This document shows, one piece after another, positions 1 through 11,249 of a stretch of 28,922 nucleotides of DNA (its first letter is position 1; each line of letters begins with the position of its first letter). The position numbers and the translations under genes are program-made. The notes below the pieces were generated by a model. The model was not told the DNA's origin. It searched no databases and saw only the letters and a program-made list of their open reading frames with translations. Origin of the DNA: Cochliopodium minus. Taxonomy: Eukaryota > Discosea > Himatismenida > Cochliopodiidae. The stretch is taken from contig JAMYWO010000418.1 of NCBI GenBank assembly GCA_024220525.1, positions 1-28,922 on the forward strand, written 5' to 3'.

Positions 1-251
1 TTTGTTATTGCTGCAAATCAAAAAACTTTTGCAAGTGTTTTTCAGTGAAAAATAAAATGTTTGGTCCAATTAGTCATATTAATTTGAAACCTCCTTACCC
101 TTCTTCTGATTCTCTTTTCACCTCTTTCACCAATGATCCTCAACTTCAAAAAGATTATTTGCAGACTGTTGAAGAAGAGTTATCTTGTGGTCCTGCTTGT
201 GCCCTGTGCTTGTACGCTTCTAATTCAGGTTCATGTTTTTATTGTTGTTGA
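1..251 (+). CDS. 3' end of a membrane F-box family gene (partial)
   Basis: The frame is open from the window edge (first full codon at 3) to TGA at 249-251. It encodes the Cys-rich tail of the family seen whole at 7143-8026 and 14027-14947: a CYCC cluster, then PPYPSSDSLFTSF, then a CGPACALC motif and a terminal Cys pair. Everything upstream (F-box exon, membrane segment) is outside the window. The first 77 bases equal 14694-14770 exactly and then diverge, so the true upstream sequence of this copy is unknown. A membrane-tethered ubiquitin-ligase adaptor tail is inferred from the full-length paralogues. Confidence 0.75.
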   Translation, partial: CYCCKSKNFCKCFSVKNKMFGPISHINLKPPYPSSDSLFTSFTNDPQLQKDYLQTVEEELSCGPACALCLYASNSGSCFYCC

Positions 252-784
252 AAAAAAAAAATGATGCAACCACATTTGATTCAATATTTTTAATTTATTT
301 TAAATTGAATTTTCAATCTAAATTGTTTTTTAATTCAATTTTTGGCTCTTCTTAGATTTTGTGGGTGACTTCATATAATATTTTTGAGAAACATTCAAAT
401 TTTATATTGAATTTTTCTAATTAAATTGTTTATCTATTTGGATTTTTTGAAGAAAGATTAAAGAGAAAAAAATTATTTAAAGAAAAAATTAATTTTCAAT
501 TTTCCTTCTTAAAAGAAACGTTCTAGTATTTTTACTTCCTTATCTTGAGCTTTATGGAAAAATTAAAAAGTCTACTAGGTACTCATTTTTTCAATGAGAA
601 GAATTTTTATTGAACTCTTTCCATGTTTTGCAGGAATAAATTTCGCTCTTCTTTTTGAGATGAATTGTTTATTTGTACTTGAAAGGGAGAAAATATGATT
701 GAAAATTTTGTTTATTATTTACAACTTTTAAAAAATGAAAAATGAAAGAAAGAAGTAAATGTTTGAGATTATTCTAAAGTTTGT
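252..784. other. Intergenic, convergent 3' flanks
   Basis: AT-rich sequence between the 3' end of the F-box family copy and the 3' end of the RasGEF gene. The first ~120 bases resemble the 3' flank of the copy at 8027-8160, so the duplication extended past the stop codon. No coding signal or RNA gene is visible in the rest. Confidence 0.6.
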
Positions 785-3715
785 TCAGTTTTCACAAAGC
801 CTACTTTTCTCAATCACTTCTTCTTCACTTAATGGAGACAAAGAAAACAAATGGTCGACAAGTTCTTGGTTAGCTGCAAAAGAATATGTCGTTTGTTTGC
901 ACTGCATTATCAAGTCAACCACTTTCTGGATCAAACTAAACTTCTGGAAGTTGACAAGTCCTTCTTTTGTCAGATTCTGGTTGCTTTCTTCGATAAAACA
1001 AATATCCTGAAGACAAAGTCCAAAGTATGGAAGAAATGGTAGACGTTTTAGCTTTTTTTTGGGCATCTCGATGATTGAAGACGTAAAGTCAGAATCACTA
1101 TCACTTGTATCACACTCCGAGCTCATCGATCCTTTGAAATTTTCTTTGATGATCTTTTTCTTCGCAACTTCACTTTTACATTGTTCGAAACTGTCGTTCA
1201 GACTGCTCTTGTTGTTTCCTCTCTTTTTAGAGTTCTTTTCGTTCTTTACGGTGGCATTTGCTCTTTGAATTGCTTCTCTGAGAGATTTGTAATTTTGAGA
1301 AGGATTTAACAATCTGTCCATTTCTTCCATCTTTTTCTTGCACTCAATCGAAATCTATTATCGCAAATTAATAAATATGTGAATAATAATAATGAAATCA
1401 ATGAAATAATGAAAAAAAAAAGAAGATATAAATAAAAAAAAAAGATATAAATAAAAAATAAAAAATAAAAAAACAAGATATAAATAAAAAAAAGGATATA
1501 AATAAAAAAGAAGATATAAATAAAAAATAAAAAAAAGAAGATTAATAACTAATGGAACACTTACAGATTTGAATGTTTTTTTCATTCTTTGGATTGGAAA
1601 AGAGTTGATCGTTGATAAGACCGCAACAAACATGTTGAACGAGTTCATTTTGAGACAGTTATGACCTTTAAATTAATTTTAAGAATTAAATAATATAATT
1701 AAATAAAATTGCAATAATAAAATTATAATAATAAAATTAAATTAAATAAAATTAAATTAAATTAAATAAAATTAAATTAAATTAAATTAAATTAAATTAA
1801 ATAATTAAATTATAAAATAAAAATATTAAATAATAATTTAAATTAAATAAATAATATTAAATTAAATTAAATGATAAAATTATTAAATAATAATTTAATA
1901 AATTAATTATTAATAAAATTAATTAATAAAATAATAAAATAATAAAATTAATAAAATAATAAAATTAAATAATATAATAAATTAAATTAAAATAATAAAT
2001 TAAATTAAATTAAAATAATAAAATTAAATTCAAATAATTAAATGAATTAAAAAAATTACCAATTTCGATCATCCTTTCAATTTCTTCGACGATTTCTTCA
2101 TCATCTGGTTGAGATAAAATGCTGGTTGCAACCCATCTTGAAACGTTGTTGAAGTGATTGACCAAAGAGAAGACACTATTGCAAAATGGACTCTTCGTAC
2201 TGCTCGTACCAATCAAAAAAGGGGAGCAGATGGAAGAAACACCTCTGTTTTCTTTCGAGTCTCGAAACAAAACGAACTCTCTTTTGTCATTGTGCCAGTT
2301 CAAAAGTTGATTGAGATCCAATTTTCTGAAGAGAAGTTGATCCAAAAGGGTGAGTTGTTGAGAAATCTCAAGCGCATTGAAGATCAACTTTTTCAACACT
2401 CTCGTGCTGATGCTCACTTTGCTAATCACTTTGATGAAATCCGATTTGCATCTTTCTGTTCTGTTTCCCTCTTTTTTATTGTCTTCTTTTTTTTTTGTAT
2501 TTGCTTCTTTGTCTTCTTTTGTATTTGCTTCTTTGTCTTCTTTTGTATTTACTTCTTTGTCTCCTTTGTCTTTTTTATTTGCTTCTTTGTCTCCTTCTTT
2601 TGTATTTACTTCTTTTTTTTCTTCTTTTGTATTTACTTCTTTGTCTTCTTTGTCTTTTGTATTGACTTCTTTTTCTTCTTTTTCTTTTGTATTTACTTTT
2701 TTATCTTTTTTATCTTTTTTATTTGCTTCTTTTTCTTTGTCTTTTTTATTTACTTCTTTATCTTTTGTATTTACTTCTTTTTTTTCTTCTTTTTCTTTTG
2801 TATTTACTTCTTTGTCTCCTTCATCTTTTTTATTTGCTTCTTTGTCTTCTTTTTCCTTTTTATTTGCTTCTTTTGAAAGAAATGTTGGTGTTGAGAAAAG
2901 TGGTGAAGAAAATTCAAAGTCCTCTCCTTTTATTCCTGTTGACCTCTTTTCACTTTGTTCAGAAAAGGTTTCCTCATTCTCATATATTTCTGTATTTTTG
3001 TGTATTTTTTTTTTTAAATAAAATAAAGAAAATCAGACAAACAATTAATAATTAATTAAAAAAATATATGAAAATAATTAATTTTTAATTTAATAAAATA
3101 ATTTAATAATAAAATAAATTTACCATCTCTCCCTTTCATATTTGATCTCTCTGCGACTTCAAATGTGTTAACCAAGTCTTTTTGTGCTTGAACCTTTTTT
3201 TTAAAATAATAAATTTGGTAAATTTGATAAATGAAGATAAATAAAAATAAATAAAAATAAATAAAAATAAATAAAAATAAATAAAAATAAATAAAAATAA
3301 ATAAAAATAAATAAAAATAAATAAAAATAAATAAAAATAAATAAAAATAAATAAAAATAAATAAAAATAAATAAAAATAAATTAGATAAATTTGATAAAT
3401 AAAAATGACAGTAAAAAAAATGATGTTTTTTACACCAAGAGTTGCATACACCACATCTTCGAGAAATGAGAAAAATTCAAATTGAATCTCTTCATTGTCA
3501 AAATCTCCGAAGTGATTGCTAATCCAATATTCAATCACAAGAATGATCTTCCTCCAATAGTTTTTTTGATTGTCTCCTTTTGGAACATCACAATACATTT
3601 CAATGAGGGAGACAAACATCTCAATGGGGGAGATGATCCTTCTAAAATTCATGAACACAATCTTTCTGTAGTTGGCCAACTTCTCTCCATCCATCTGAGT
3701 CAAGTTTTCAAGCAT
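785..3715 (-). CDS. Ras guanine-nucleotide exchange factor (RasGEF_N + Cdc25 domain), 5 exons
   Basis: Exons on the minus strand: 3715-3434, 3193-3124, 2989-2060, 1665-1565, 1336-785. All junctions are GT-AG with matching phases, giving 644 residues. Residues ~1-110 resemble the RasGEF N (REM) helices. Residues ~156-290 are a Lys/Glu/Asn-rich repeat. The Cdc25 catalytic domain runs from ~300 to the end, with ALEISQQLTLLD, the FNNVSRWVATSIL helix, MNSFNMFVAVLSTINSFPIQR, the LNPSQNYKSLREAI stretch and LPFLPYFGLCLQDICFIEE. Such proteins load GTP on Ras-family GTPases at membranes. The N-terminus is short for a REM domain; a CAG acceptor at 3718-3720 just before the ATG leaves room for an unseen upstream exon. 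The neighbouring LOV gene is on the same strand but separate. Confidence 0.88.
1681..2050. repeat. A/T microsatellite in RasGEF intron
   Basis: Almost pure A/T sequence built on AAATT and AATAAA units fills the intron between the third and fourth RasGEF exons (1666-2059). Confidence 0.8.
2466..2877 (-). repeat. In-frame coding minisatellite in RasGEF
   Basis: On the coding (minus) strand the tract is almost pure purine with short A/C/T interruptions and encodes variants of KEVNTK and KEANKK with acidic spacers. I followed the frame through the whole tract and found no stop. The opposite strand is pyrimidine-rich and also stop-free over long stretches, but encodes only Phe/Leu/Ser runs and is not a gene. 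Confidence 0.85.
3238..3382. repeat. 10-base tandem repeat in RasGEF intron
   Basis: About 14 nearly perfect copies of the unit TAAATAAAAA lie in the first RasGEF intron (3194-3433). The even spacing suggests slippage or recent array growth. Confidence 0.9.
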
Positions 3716-4073
3716 TTCTGTCGGAGAAATTAAGAAAGAGTTGAAAAAGAAATTTAATTAAAAATCAAATTTTTTTTTTATAAATCTTTTATCGAGAGTA
3801 AAAAGTAAAAACCAAGAATCTCATCGAAATTAAATCAAAAAGTTAAATATTTTTCTTTCTAATAAAGATATGTTTTTTGGGGCATAATGAGCAATCCCCA
3901 AAAAAAAGTTTTTGTAAAATCATTTGAATGCATAATTAAGATAAAGTGATTTCAATTATACAGTAAACACCATTTTAAGAAATATACTTGAAATGATCTG
4001 ATATAAACAGAACTCGAAAATTTTATGAAAAGAAATTAAGATTTTTGAAAATTTTATAAATATCACAAATATA
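3716..4073. other. Intergenic between RasGEF and LOV genes
   Basis: Contains the 5' flank of the RasGEF gene and the 3' flank of the LOV gene, both on the minus strand. I looked for a further RasGEF exon with a donor of the right phase and found none that was convincing. Confidence 0.5.
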
Positions 4074-6105
4074 TTATATTATATGAAAAATTTTATAAAA
4101 AATATCTTTTGAAATTTCTTTACTGTTTAAAGATATCTCCAAAATGTTTCCTTCATTATCTGTGATAATTTTCTTGGAATTGATGAGATGCAGAGTGTAT
4201 TCTTCTAATTTGTTCTTATTTTGTTCGATTTTTGTTGTCTTGTAGTCTTGGTTGGAAATAGAGTGAGAATACGATGTGGAAGTTGGGAGAGTGGGAGTAC
4301 GAGACGATGATTTGTTGATCCTCAAAAGAGGAAGAGACTCATTTTCTTCATAATGTGATACCTTGCTGAACATCAAAGAGGATTTCTTTCCTTCTTGAAG
4401 AGATCCAATGTTTTTAGATTCCCTCAATAATTGCAGCTCGTTCTTCAGTTGGTTGTTCTCTTCTTCGAGGCTTTGGATGTATGACTCTGAAAATCTGGTC
4501 TCAAAATCCTTTATCTTCAAAACATTCACTTCTTTTCTCATTTTCTCCATCTCTTCTTCTTTTTTGTGCAGTTCTTGTTGCATCCCTTTGAAAACAGAAT
4601 AATTCCTCTCTTTCTTCAGTTCTTCATGATCATTCAATCTTTTTTGGAGATCTTCATTCTCTGATTGCAAGATAGACAGTTTTTGGTTGAGTGATTTGAT
4701 AGTTTTCCACGATGCAAGATATTTGCCCTTCAAATCAGTGATTGTGTTGATGAATTTCTTGAAGAATTCTGTATTCTGTTGGCTTGTTGAATCCCCACCT
4801 TCTGTATTCAACACATAGAATTCATCTCTGAATTAAATTGAAGGATTGTCAGTTGTAATTGCAAATGAGAATTGTAATTTTGACATATTTGATTATATGA
4901 TGTTTAATTTGTAATATTTATGATTGAAGGTTAAATATAAATATTATTTGATTGTATTGGTATTTATTTATTCTTCAAAAAAGATTCTATTATTTTGTTA
5001 CGAGGATGAAAAGATTGTTTTTGCGAGAGTGAAAGCAGAAGGCATCAATGATCCACTCACTATCCTTTGTTTATAGATCCATTTCATCGCTTCATCTTCA
5101 CTTGAGAAGATTATTACATCTTTCTGCACTGCAATAAAGTATTCAACTGACTTTTTTTTTATAGATTTTTTTTTTTTTGTGAAGGAATTAAATTAATAAT
5201 GTTTGAAGAGTTATAGATTGAATGATGGTGATTTACCCTTTTCTTGTTTGCATTCTTGTGGATAGGCAATACCATAAAGTCGTTCATGAACAAGGTTCCA
5301 TCTTTTCTGTAATTGATCAATTCCACATGGCATCCTTCTCCTTTGATCAAAGCTTCCTTCATTTGAGATACAACCCTCTGATGTGCAAATTTTAATTTGA
5401 AAAAATAAAGTGAGGTTAATATATTATAATAATAAAAAAATTAAAAATAAAAATGATTTTTTTATTAACCTTGCTCGTTTTTGGTCCTTGCAAAAATCTG
5501 CAATTTTTTCCAAGGATATCTTTCTCCACATATTGGGTCATAGAAGTAAACTTTTGAAAGATTGAATTAAATTAATGCTAAATTTTAATTTTGAAATACT
5601 TTTATAATTATCTCCCTTTTTGATCATTATTTTTTTCAATAATCAAAGAACAAGTGAAAGAAAATGATTGAATTTAAATGTAATATATTCATAGTGATAT
5701 TTATTTTTTTTTTAAAGTGATTAACTATAAAAAGTTTCTTCATCATGTTATTGATAGTTTATTCCTGATTATTATTTTCTTTTGGGCGAAAAATATACAA
5801 GCGCTTTTAAAAATTATAGCTTTACCTTTGAATTTTGATATATGATTGGACCATCCTTGAGTTTGTTGTTTGTGACCAACATACTCTCATGGATTGATTC
5901 AAGGAAAGGATATTCTTTGAGAATTAACTTTTGTATTTTCTTCATCTTTCTGACACTAAGTTGGTAATTGGATCCACCCTTCTCTTTCCAAACTTGGTTG
6001 AAAGTATCCACATCTTTGGAAAACAAAAAAATACAATTAATTTTGGGTAAATGAAAATGGAGAATTGAAAATTTTACTTTTTTGTAAAACAAGATCTTGT
6101 CCCAT
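4074..6105 (-). CDS. LOV (flavin photosensor) domain protein with C-terminal coiled coil, 6 exons
   Basis: Exons: 6105-6078, 6013-5826, 5550-5470, 5377-5237, 5150-5002, 4827-4074. Phases agree at every junction and the product is 446 residues starting MGQDLV. Residues ~45-160 form a LOV-type PAS domain. The motif GKNCRFLQGP (86-95) carries the Cys that forms the flavin adduct (C89), and the other flavin contacts are present: N121 in LINYRKDG, N131 in FMND and Q155 in FIAVQKD. In known LOV proteins blue light links FMN to this Cys and moves a C-terminal effector. Here ~200-330 is a Lys/Glu-rich coiled coil, followed by a Ser/Thr-rich tail; no enzyme domain is seen. The coiled coil suggests dimerisation or scaffolding. 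Without spectroscopy, light sensing is inferred from conserved residues. Confidence 0.88.
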
Positions 6106-6379
6106 TAGATAATTTTAATTTTCTTGGATATTGTGATACAAAGCAGTATTTTTTTTTTTTATTCTATTTTCAGAAAATCAGTTCAATAAATAATTCCTTT
6201 TGTTGACGAAAAATAAACGATTTTAATTGTGGATAAAATACATCATAAGAAAAAATAATTTGCATTAATAAGCGAATTACCAGTATGTGAATTTATATAT
6301 CTCCAATTTAGAGATGAATGATTTAATCTTGCAAAAAATATGTCTAGAGTTTCAGAAACATAAATAAATTTTATATTGG
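6106..6379. other. 5' flank of LOV gene
   Basis: AT-rich sequence upstream of the LOV start codon, running into the decayed F-box-family copy. No motif stands out. Confidence 0.45.
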
Positions 6380-7076
6380 GATTAAATTGGTGAGAAAGCT
6401 AAGTAAAGATTTGGAAAATTCAAAATAAAATGAATGAAATAAACAAACTAAACTTTAAAATCAAAAAAGAATTAAAAGAAGGCCCAAAATTATAATGGTT
6501 ATTCTTTCACTTCCAAATTGGCAGCGATGCAATAAGATAATGTAGACTTTAGATTGTAAAAATGGAAGGTCATCAATATTCTGAAATGTTCAAAATAATG
6601 GTAAAAAAAGATTTAAATGAAATTTCAATATTAAAATTGAAAAGAAATAAATTTGAATCAATTTTTAATTTTTTTAAATTAAACTTTTCTTCCTGCATCA
6701 GATGTTGGAGTAATGGAAGAAAAGATAAATGATATGGTTTTTTTGATTCCTTTATATCCGATAATTATGGTTTTTTGATAAAATTGGGTTGATAGTGGAA
6801 TTTTTCAAGATTTGGGGTATCTTTTCTTTGTAAATGTTTTTATTCCATTCATTTTTTGTTAATGATTCTTCGTAAAATCTCCTATTGATGGACCTGAAAT
6901 TTAGAAAATTAAAAGTACCTAACCCTGGATCAGAGGAACTTTTCAGATCATTTGAATATGACAATCCTTTCAGAAAAGATTATTTGCGGATTGTTGGAGA
7001 AGAGTTTGATCATGAATCTGCTTGTGCTCTTTTAATGTTTGTTCCTTATCCTGGTTCTTGTACTAAATATTGTTAA
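6380..7076 (+). pseudogene. Decayed membrane F-box family copy
   Basis: From 6384 the DNA aligns with exon 1 of the intact copy at 7143 (for example AAATTGGTGAGAAAGC against CAATTGGTAAGTAAGC, then the KEGSKFYRDYSFTS stretch and the VVSILK region) but has several in-frame stops and small indels. The membrane-segment part is not recognisable. The C-terminal part (6888-7076) is still an open 62-residue frame keeping the family pattern: PGSEELFRSFEYDNPF, KDYLR, a Cys-containing centre and a terminal Cys. It lies 66 bases upstream of an intact copy, so this is a tandem array with one dead or dying member. The open tail could be a retained exon of a very divergent gene, but I see no start or acceptor that rescues the front half. 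Confidence 0.7.
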
Positions 7077-7142
7077 ATTTAAAATTGTCAATAAAACAAT
7101 AATTAATGAAAAAATAAATATATAAAAAAAAGTGAAAATAAA

Positions 7143-8026
7143 ATGAAATCCAGTCCACTTGTAAATACTCTTTTGATTGATCATCCTCCGCATAATAAAG
7201 AAATTTGTCAATTTTCTTCATTGCCAAGAAATATAAAGGAAGAGATCTGGAGTTATGTGGATGATAAAGATTATTTCAGAATTCAATTGGTAAGTAAGCA
7301 GTGGAGAGATTATTTAGAAAATCCAAAATCAATTTCATTGAGAAATAAACATACTGAAGCATTGGAATCAAAAAGAATTTTTAAAGAAGGCTCCAAATTT
7401 TACCGGGATTATTCTTTCACCTCCAAAGTGGTTGCATTGCAACAAGAAAGTGTGGATATTAGATGTTGTTATCATACAGATACGGGGAGAGTAGTGAGTA
7501 TTTTAAAATGTGCAAATTCTTTGTAAAAAAAAAAATCACGAAAATTTTGATGAATAATGAAATTTCAAAGAAAAATTTTAATTTAATATTTAATAAAAGG
7601 CTTTTTTTTCCTTGTGCTTACTTAAACAATGCAAAAAGAACTTGTTGTGAAAAGGGTTTTGGCGTTTGTGCGATTTTTATAGTACTTCTCCTGCCTCTTC
7701 CTTTCGTTTTGATGTTTTTCATGATTGGATTGTTGGTAGAAATGATCAAAATAATGATTTGGATGGTTACTTTTTGTTATTGCTGCAAATCTAAAAACTT
7801 TTGTAAGTGTTTTTCAGTGAAAAATAAAATGTTTGGTCCAATGAGTCATCTAAATTTGAAACCTCCTTACCCTTCTTCTGATTCTCTTTTCACCTCTTTC
7901 ACCAATGATCCTCAACTTCAAAAAGATTATTTGCGGACTGTTGAAGAAGAGTTATCTTGTGGTCCTGCTTGTGCTCTTTGCTTGTACGCTTCTAATTCAG
8001 GTTCATGTTTTTATTATTGTTGTTGA
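7143..8026 (+). CDS. Membrane-anchored F-box protein, copy A, 2 exons
   Basis: Exons 7143-7522 and 7600-8026 (380 and 427 bases), product 268 residues. Splicing uses a GTAAAA donor and an AATAAAAG acceptor; copy B has exactly the same exon lengths, which fixes the model. Residues ~20-65 match an F-box (FSSLPRNIKEEIWSYV, then FRIQLVSKQWRDYL), the module that binds Skp1 in SCF ubiquitin ligases. A 35-40 residue hydrophobic stretch (~150-188) should span the membrane once or form a hairpin; it ends in a Cys cluster (CYCC, then FCKCF) that could be palmitoylated. The tail has CGPACALC and ends in a Cys pair. The first ~20 residues differ from copy B while the next ~100 codons are nearly identical. 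An upstream GTGAGT inside exon 1 is an alternative donor but gives no shared frame. Confidence 0.8.
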
Positions 8027-8277
8027 AAAAAATAAATGATGCAACCACATTTGTTTGATTCAAATTTTTTAATTTGAATTTTCAATCTAAATTGTTTTTA
8101 ATTTAATTTTTGGCTGTTCTTAGATTTTGTAGGTTACTTCATATAATATTTTTGAGAAAGATATTCAGTTTATTTCAATTGTTTAGCTCATCAAGTATAT
8201 TTATTTACCTTTTTTCTGAATCATAATTTTTCTTTTGATATTTCTGAATTTAAAAATTATAAAAAAAATATTTGAAA

Positions 8278-10045
8278 ATGAAATTAGCAATTTTGTTGGT
8301 ATTGATCTTTGCATTTTCTGCATTTGGATATACTAAAGATTATCACGGACATAGTGTCATAAGATGCCAAGTGAAAGATAACACTCTATTCGAAAGAATT
8401 ATGAGTTACACTGATGTCCAATTGATTGATGTCTGGGTAAAGAAAAAAAAAAAAATTATAAATTGCTCATTATAAAAGAACATCTCTTTTTATATTATTT
8501 TATTTGTTGCCTTGTATATTCAAAATATATTTAAGAATTTTCAATATATATTTTTATTAAAGCAGATCACTTCATATTCTTATTTCATATATTCTTTGTT
8601 ACTCATATTTAATATTTTTTTTTTTCCAGAAAGCAAATCAAATGACAGGAGAAATAGATATCAATCTTTCCAAACAACAATTGGAGGAATTCAACAACAT
8701 TTTCGGAAAGGCAATAAAATGCGAGAACATGATCGAGAATCTCCAAAACGAGATCGAAGAAGAGGCAAAGAGATTGGAAAAGAAAGGAGATGATACCTTC
8801 TTCACCAATTATTACTCTTATGATGACATCTTGGCGTTCATGAGAGGATTGGTAGCCAAATATTCCTTCATGTATCTCAACATCGTTGGGAATACCACAC
8901 AAGGAAGACCTATCTATGGTATCGAGATGAATGGAGGTTCTGGATTGAAATCCAGAAACAAAGATGGTGAAATTCCAACCATCTACTTCCAAGTAAAAAA
9001 AAAAATAATAATTTCTCCTTCATGAAAGAATATCTTTAAATAATCAATTATATCATAATATTATCATAACACTTTTTTTTTTTTTCATCTTATTTTTTTT
9101 ATTTATTATTTTTTCTTATATTTTTTTTTTTTTCTTTTTCTTTTTTTATTTTTAGTTTTATTATTTCTTTAAATAGGGAATGCAACATGCAAGAGAATGG
9201 ATTGCTCCACCTACTGTTTTGTACATCCTCAATAAGTTGGCAGAAGGATACGGAACTGATGAGACCATCACCAGAATCGTCGACGATATCTACTGGGTCT
9301 TTATCCCTGTTGTCAACATTGGTAAAAAAAATAAAATATTTTTATTTTTATTTTTTTATTAAATTTTTTCTTTATCATTTTTTTTATTTTATGATTTATT
9401 TTTATTAAGAATTTTTTTTTGATTTTCATTTTATTAATTTTTTGATATTTTTTTAATTTATTTTCAATAATATTTTTTATTGGGGTTTTTTATTGGGATT
9501 TTTCATTTTATTTTTCTCATTTTTTATTTAATTTTCTTAATGGGTTTAATTTTAATCTTGTATTTTTGTTTTATTTTTTTTTAATTAATTTCTTTTCTAA
9601 TAATTATTTAATTTAGTCTTTTATTTATTTTATTTTATTTTTTTATAAATTTTATTAATTTTATTTTTATTTTGAACATTTTTTTAGATGGATATACCTA
9701 CACCAGATCAAATGACAGATTGTGGAGAAAGAACAGAAGAAACCCACCTACCGGATCCACTTGCTACGGAGTTGACACCAACAGAAACTGGCCTTCCTAC
9801 TGGAACAGAGGTGGTTCTTCAACAAACCCTTGCTCTGAAACTTATATGGGTAAAAAAACTTTATTTTGTTTTTTTATTTTTTTTATTTATTTTTTTTTTT
9901 ATTGTAATTATTTTGAATATTATTTTATTTTTACGTTTTTTATTTTTTATTTAATTTTTATTCATTAATTGTTGATTATTAATTATTTTTAATTTTAATT
10001 TATTTATTTTTTTAAATTTTGTTTTTTAATTTTCTATAATTTTAT

Positions 10046-10081
<36 letters not shown>

Positions 10082-11145
10082 ATTCATTAATTATTGATTA
10101 TAAATTATTTATTTTTAATTTTAATTCAATTTTTATTTTTATTCAATTTTCTTTAGTTTTATTTCATTTTCATTCATTAATTATTGATTATAAATTATTT
10201 ATTTTATCATTTTTATTTAATTTTTTTTATTTTAATTTTTTTTAATTTTATTTTTTATTTTTTAAAAAAGGTTCATCTGCAGCTTCAGAGGTAGAAGTTC
10301 AATCCATCATGAAATACTTCGGCACCTTATCCAACGTCCAAGTTTCCACTGACTGGCACTCCTACTCCCAACTCTACATCACCCCTTGGGTATATTAATT
10401 TTTTTTATTTTTTTGTTTACATATTTCTTTTTTAATTTTTATTTATTTTTATATTTATTTTATTTATTTTATTTATTTTATTTATTTTATTTATTTTATT
10501 TATTTTATATCTTATTTATTTTATTTATTTTTTTAAATTTGATTTTAATATTTTTTTATTTTATTTATTTTTATTTATTTTTTTAAATTTGATTTTAATA
10601 TTTTTTTATTTTTATTTATATCTTATTTATTTTATATCTTATTTATTTTAATTTAGGCTTGGACCACTGCTAGTCCTCCTTCCCTTTCTAACATGACCTC
10701 TTTGGGTAACCAATTTGCAGCAGCCATCAGAGCTACTTCTGGTCAAACTTACCAAGTCGGTTCCACTGCTCAAATTCTCTACGTTGCTTCTGGTTCTTTC
10801 AACGATTGGTAAATTAAAAATTAATTAAAAAATTTGATTGAAATTAAATTAAATATAAATTAAATTTAATATAATTTTAAACTTTATTAAAATTAATTTT
10901 TTAATTCAGGCAATATGATCAATTCGGAATCATTTATACTCAATGTATTGAATTGAGAGATACTGGAAGATATGGTTTTCTTTTGCCTGCTTCTGAAATT
11001 ATTGCTACTGGTGAAGGTAATCTCCTCTTCCTTATTAACTTTTCTAACCCTTTTTTATTATTTTTAAAAAACAGAAAACTTCAATGGAGTTCTTGTTCAA
11101 GCAAAACAAATCTTGGGAAACACACCTTTGAAAAGAAGAAACTAA
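8278..11145 (+). CDS. Secreted M14 metallocarboxypeptidase (A/B type), 8 exons
   Basis: Exons: 8278-8436, 8630-8992, 9177-9321, 9688-9849, 10271-10389, 10657-10808, 10910-11016, 11075-11145; 425 residues. A signal peptide ([17 protein letters not shown]) is followed by an activation propeptide (~20-110) and the catalytic domain. Zinc ligands H178 and E181 lie in QHAREW, the third ligand H306 in DWHSYSQ, and the general base E381 in [10 protein letters not shown]; the Asn-Arg substrate clamp is in DTNRNW. The enzyme removes C-terminal residues from peptides. The pocket position equivalent to bovine residue 255 reads Asn (SGSFNDW), neither the Ile of carboxypeptidase A nor the Asp of B. Likely secreted or lysosomal and used in food digestion. 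An AATAAA lies just after the stop. Confidence 0.95.
10436..10512. repeat. TTTAT tandem repeat in carboxypeptidase intron
   Basis: Repeats of TTATTTTATT lie in the fifth intron of the carboxypeptidase. All introns of this gene are strongly T-biased on the sense strand. Confidence 0.8.
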
Positions 11146-11249
11146 AAAATTTTGAATAAATTAAAAAGATATTTTTTCCTTAACTTTTATTTTTTATTTT
11201 TGAATAAAATTAATATAAAAATATATTTAAATATAAATAAAAAAAAAAA

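Noticed and set aside
2154-3055. Long plus-strand open frames rich in Phe, Leu, Ser and Cys
   Set aside because: They are the antisense of the Lys/Glu/Asn repeat in the RasGEF exon, which is continuous with recognisable RasGEF sequence; the plus-strand products look like no protein.
3741-4073. A possible extra 5' exon of the RasGEF
   Set aside because: Short ATG-led frames here have no donor of the phase needed by the acceptor at 3718.
7463-7599. Continuation of F-box copy A exon 2 frame upstream, and the GTGAGT donor at 7495
   Set aside because: Copy B shows the same 380/427 exon structure with GTAAAA and AATAAAAG; the alternative donor needs an acceptor that copy A lacks.
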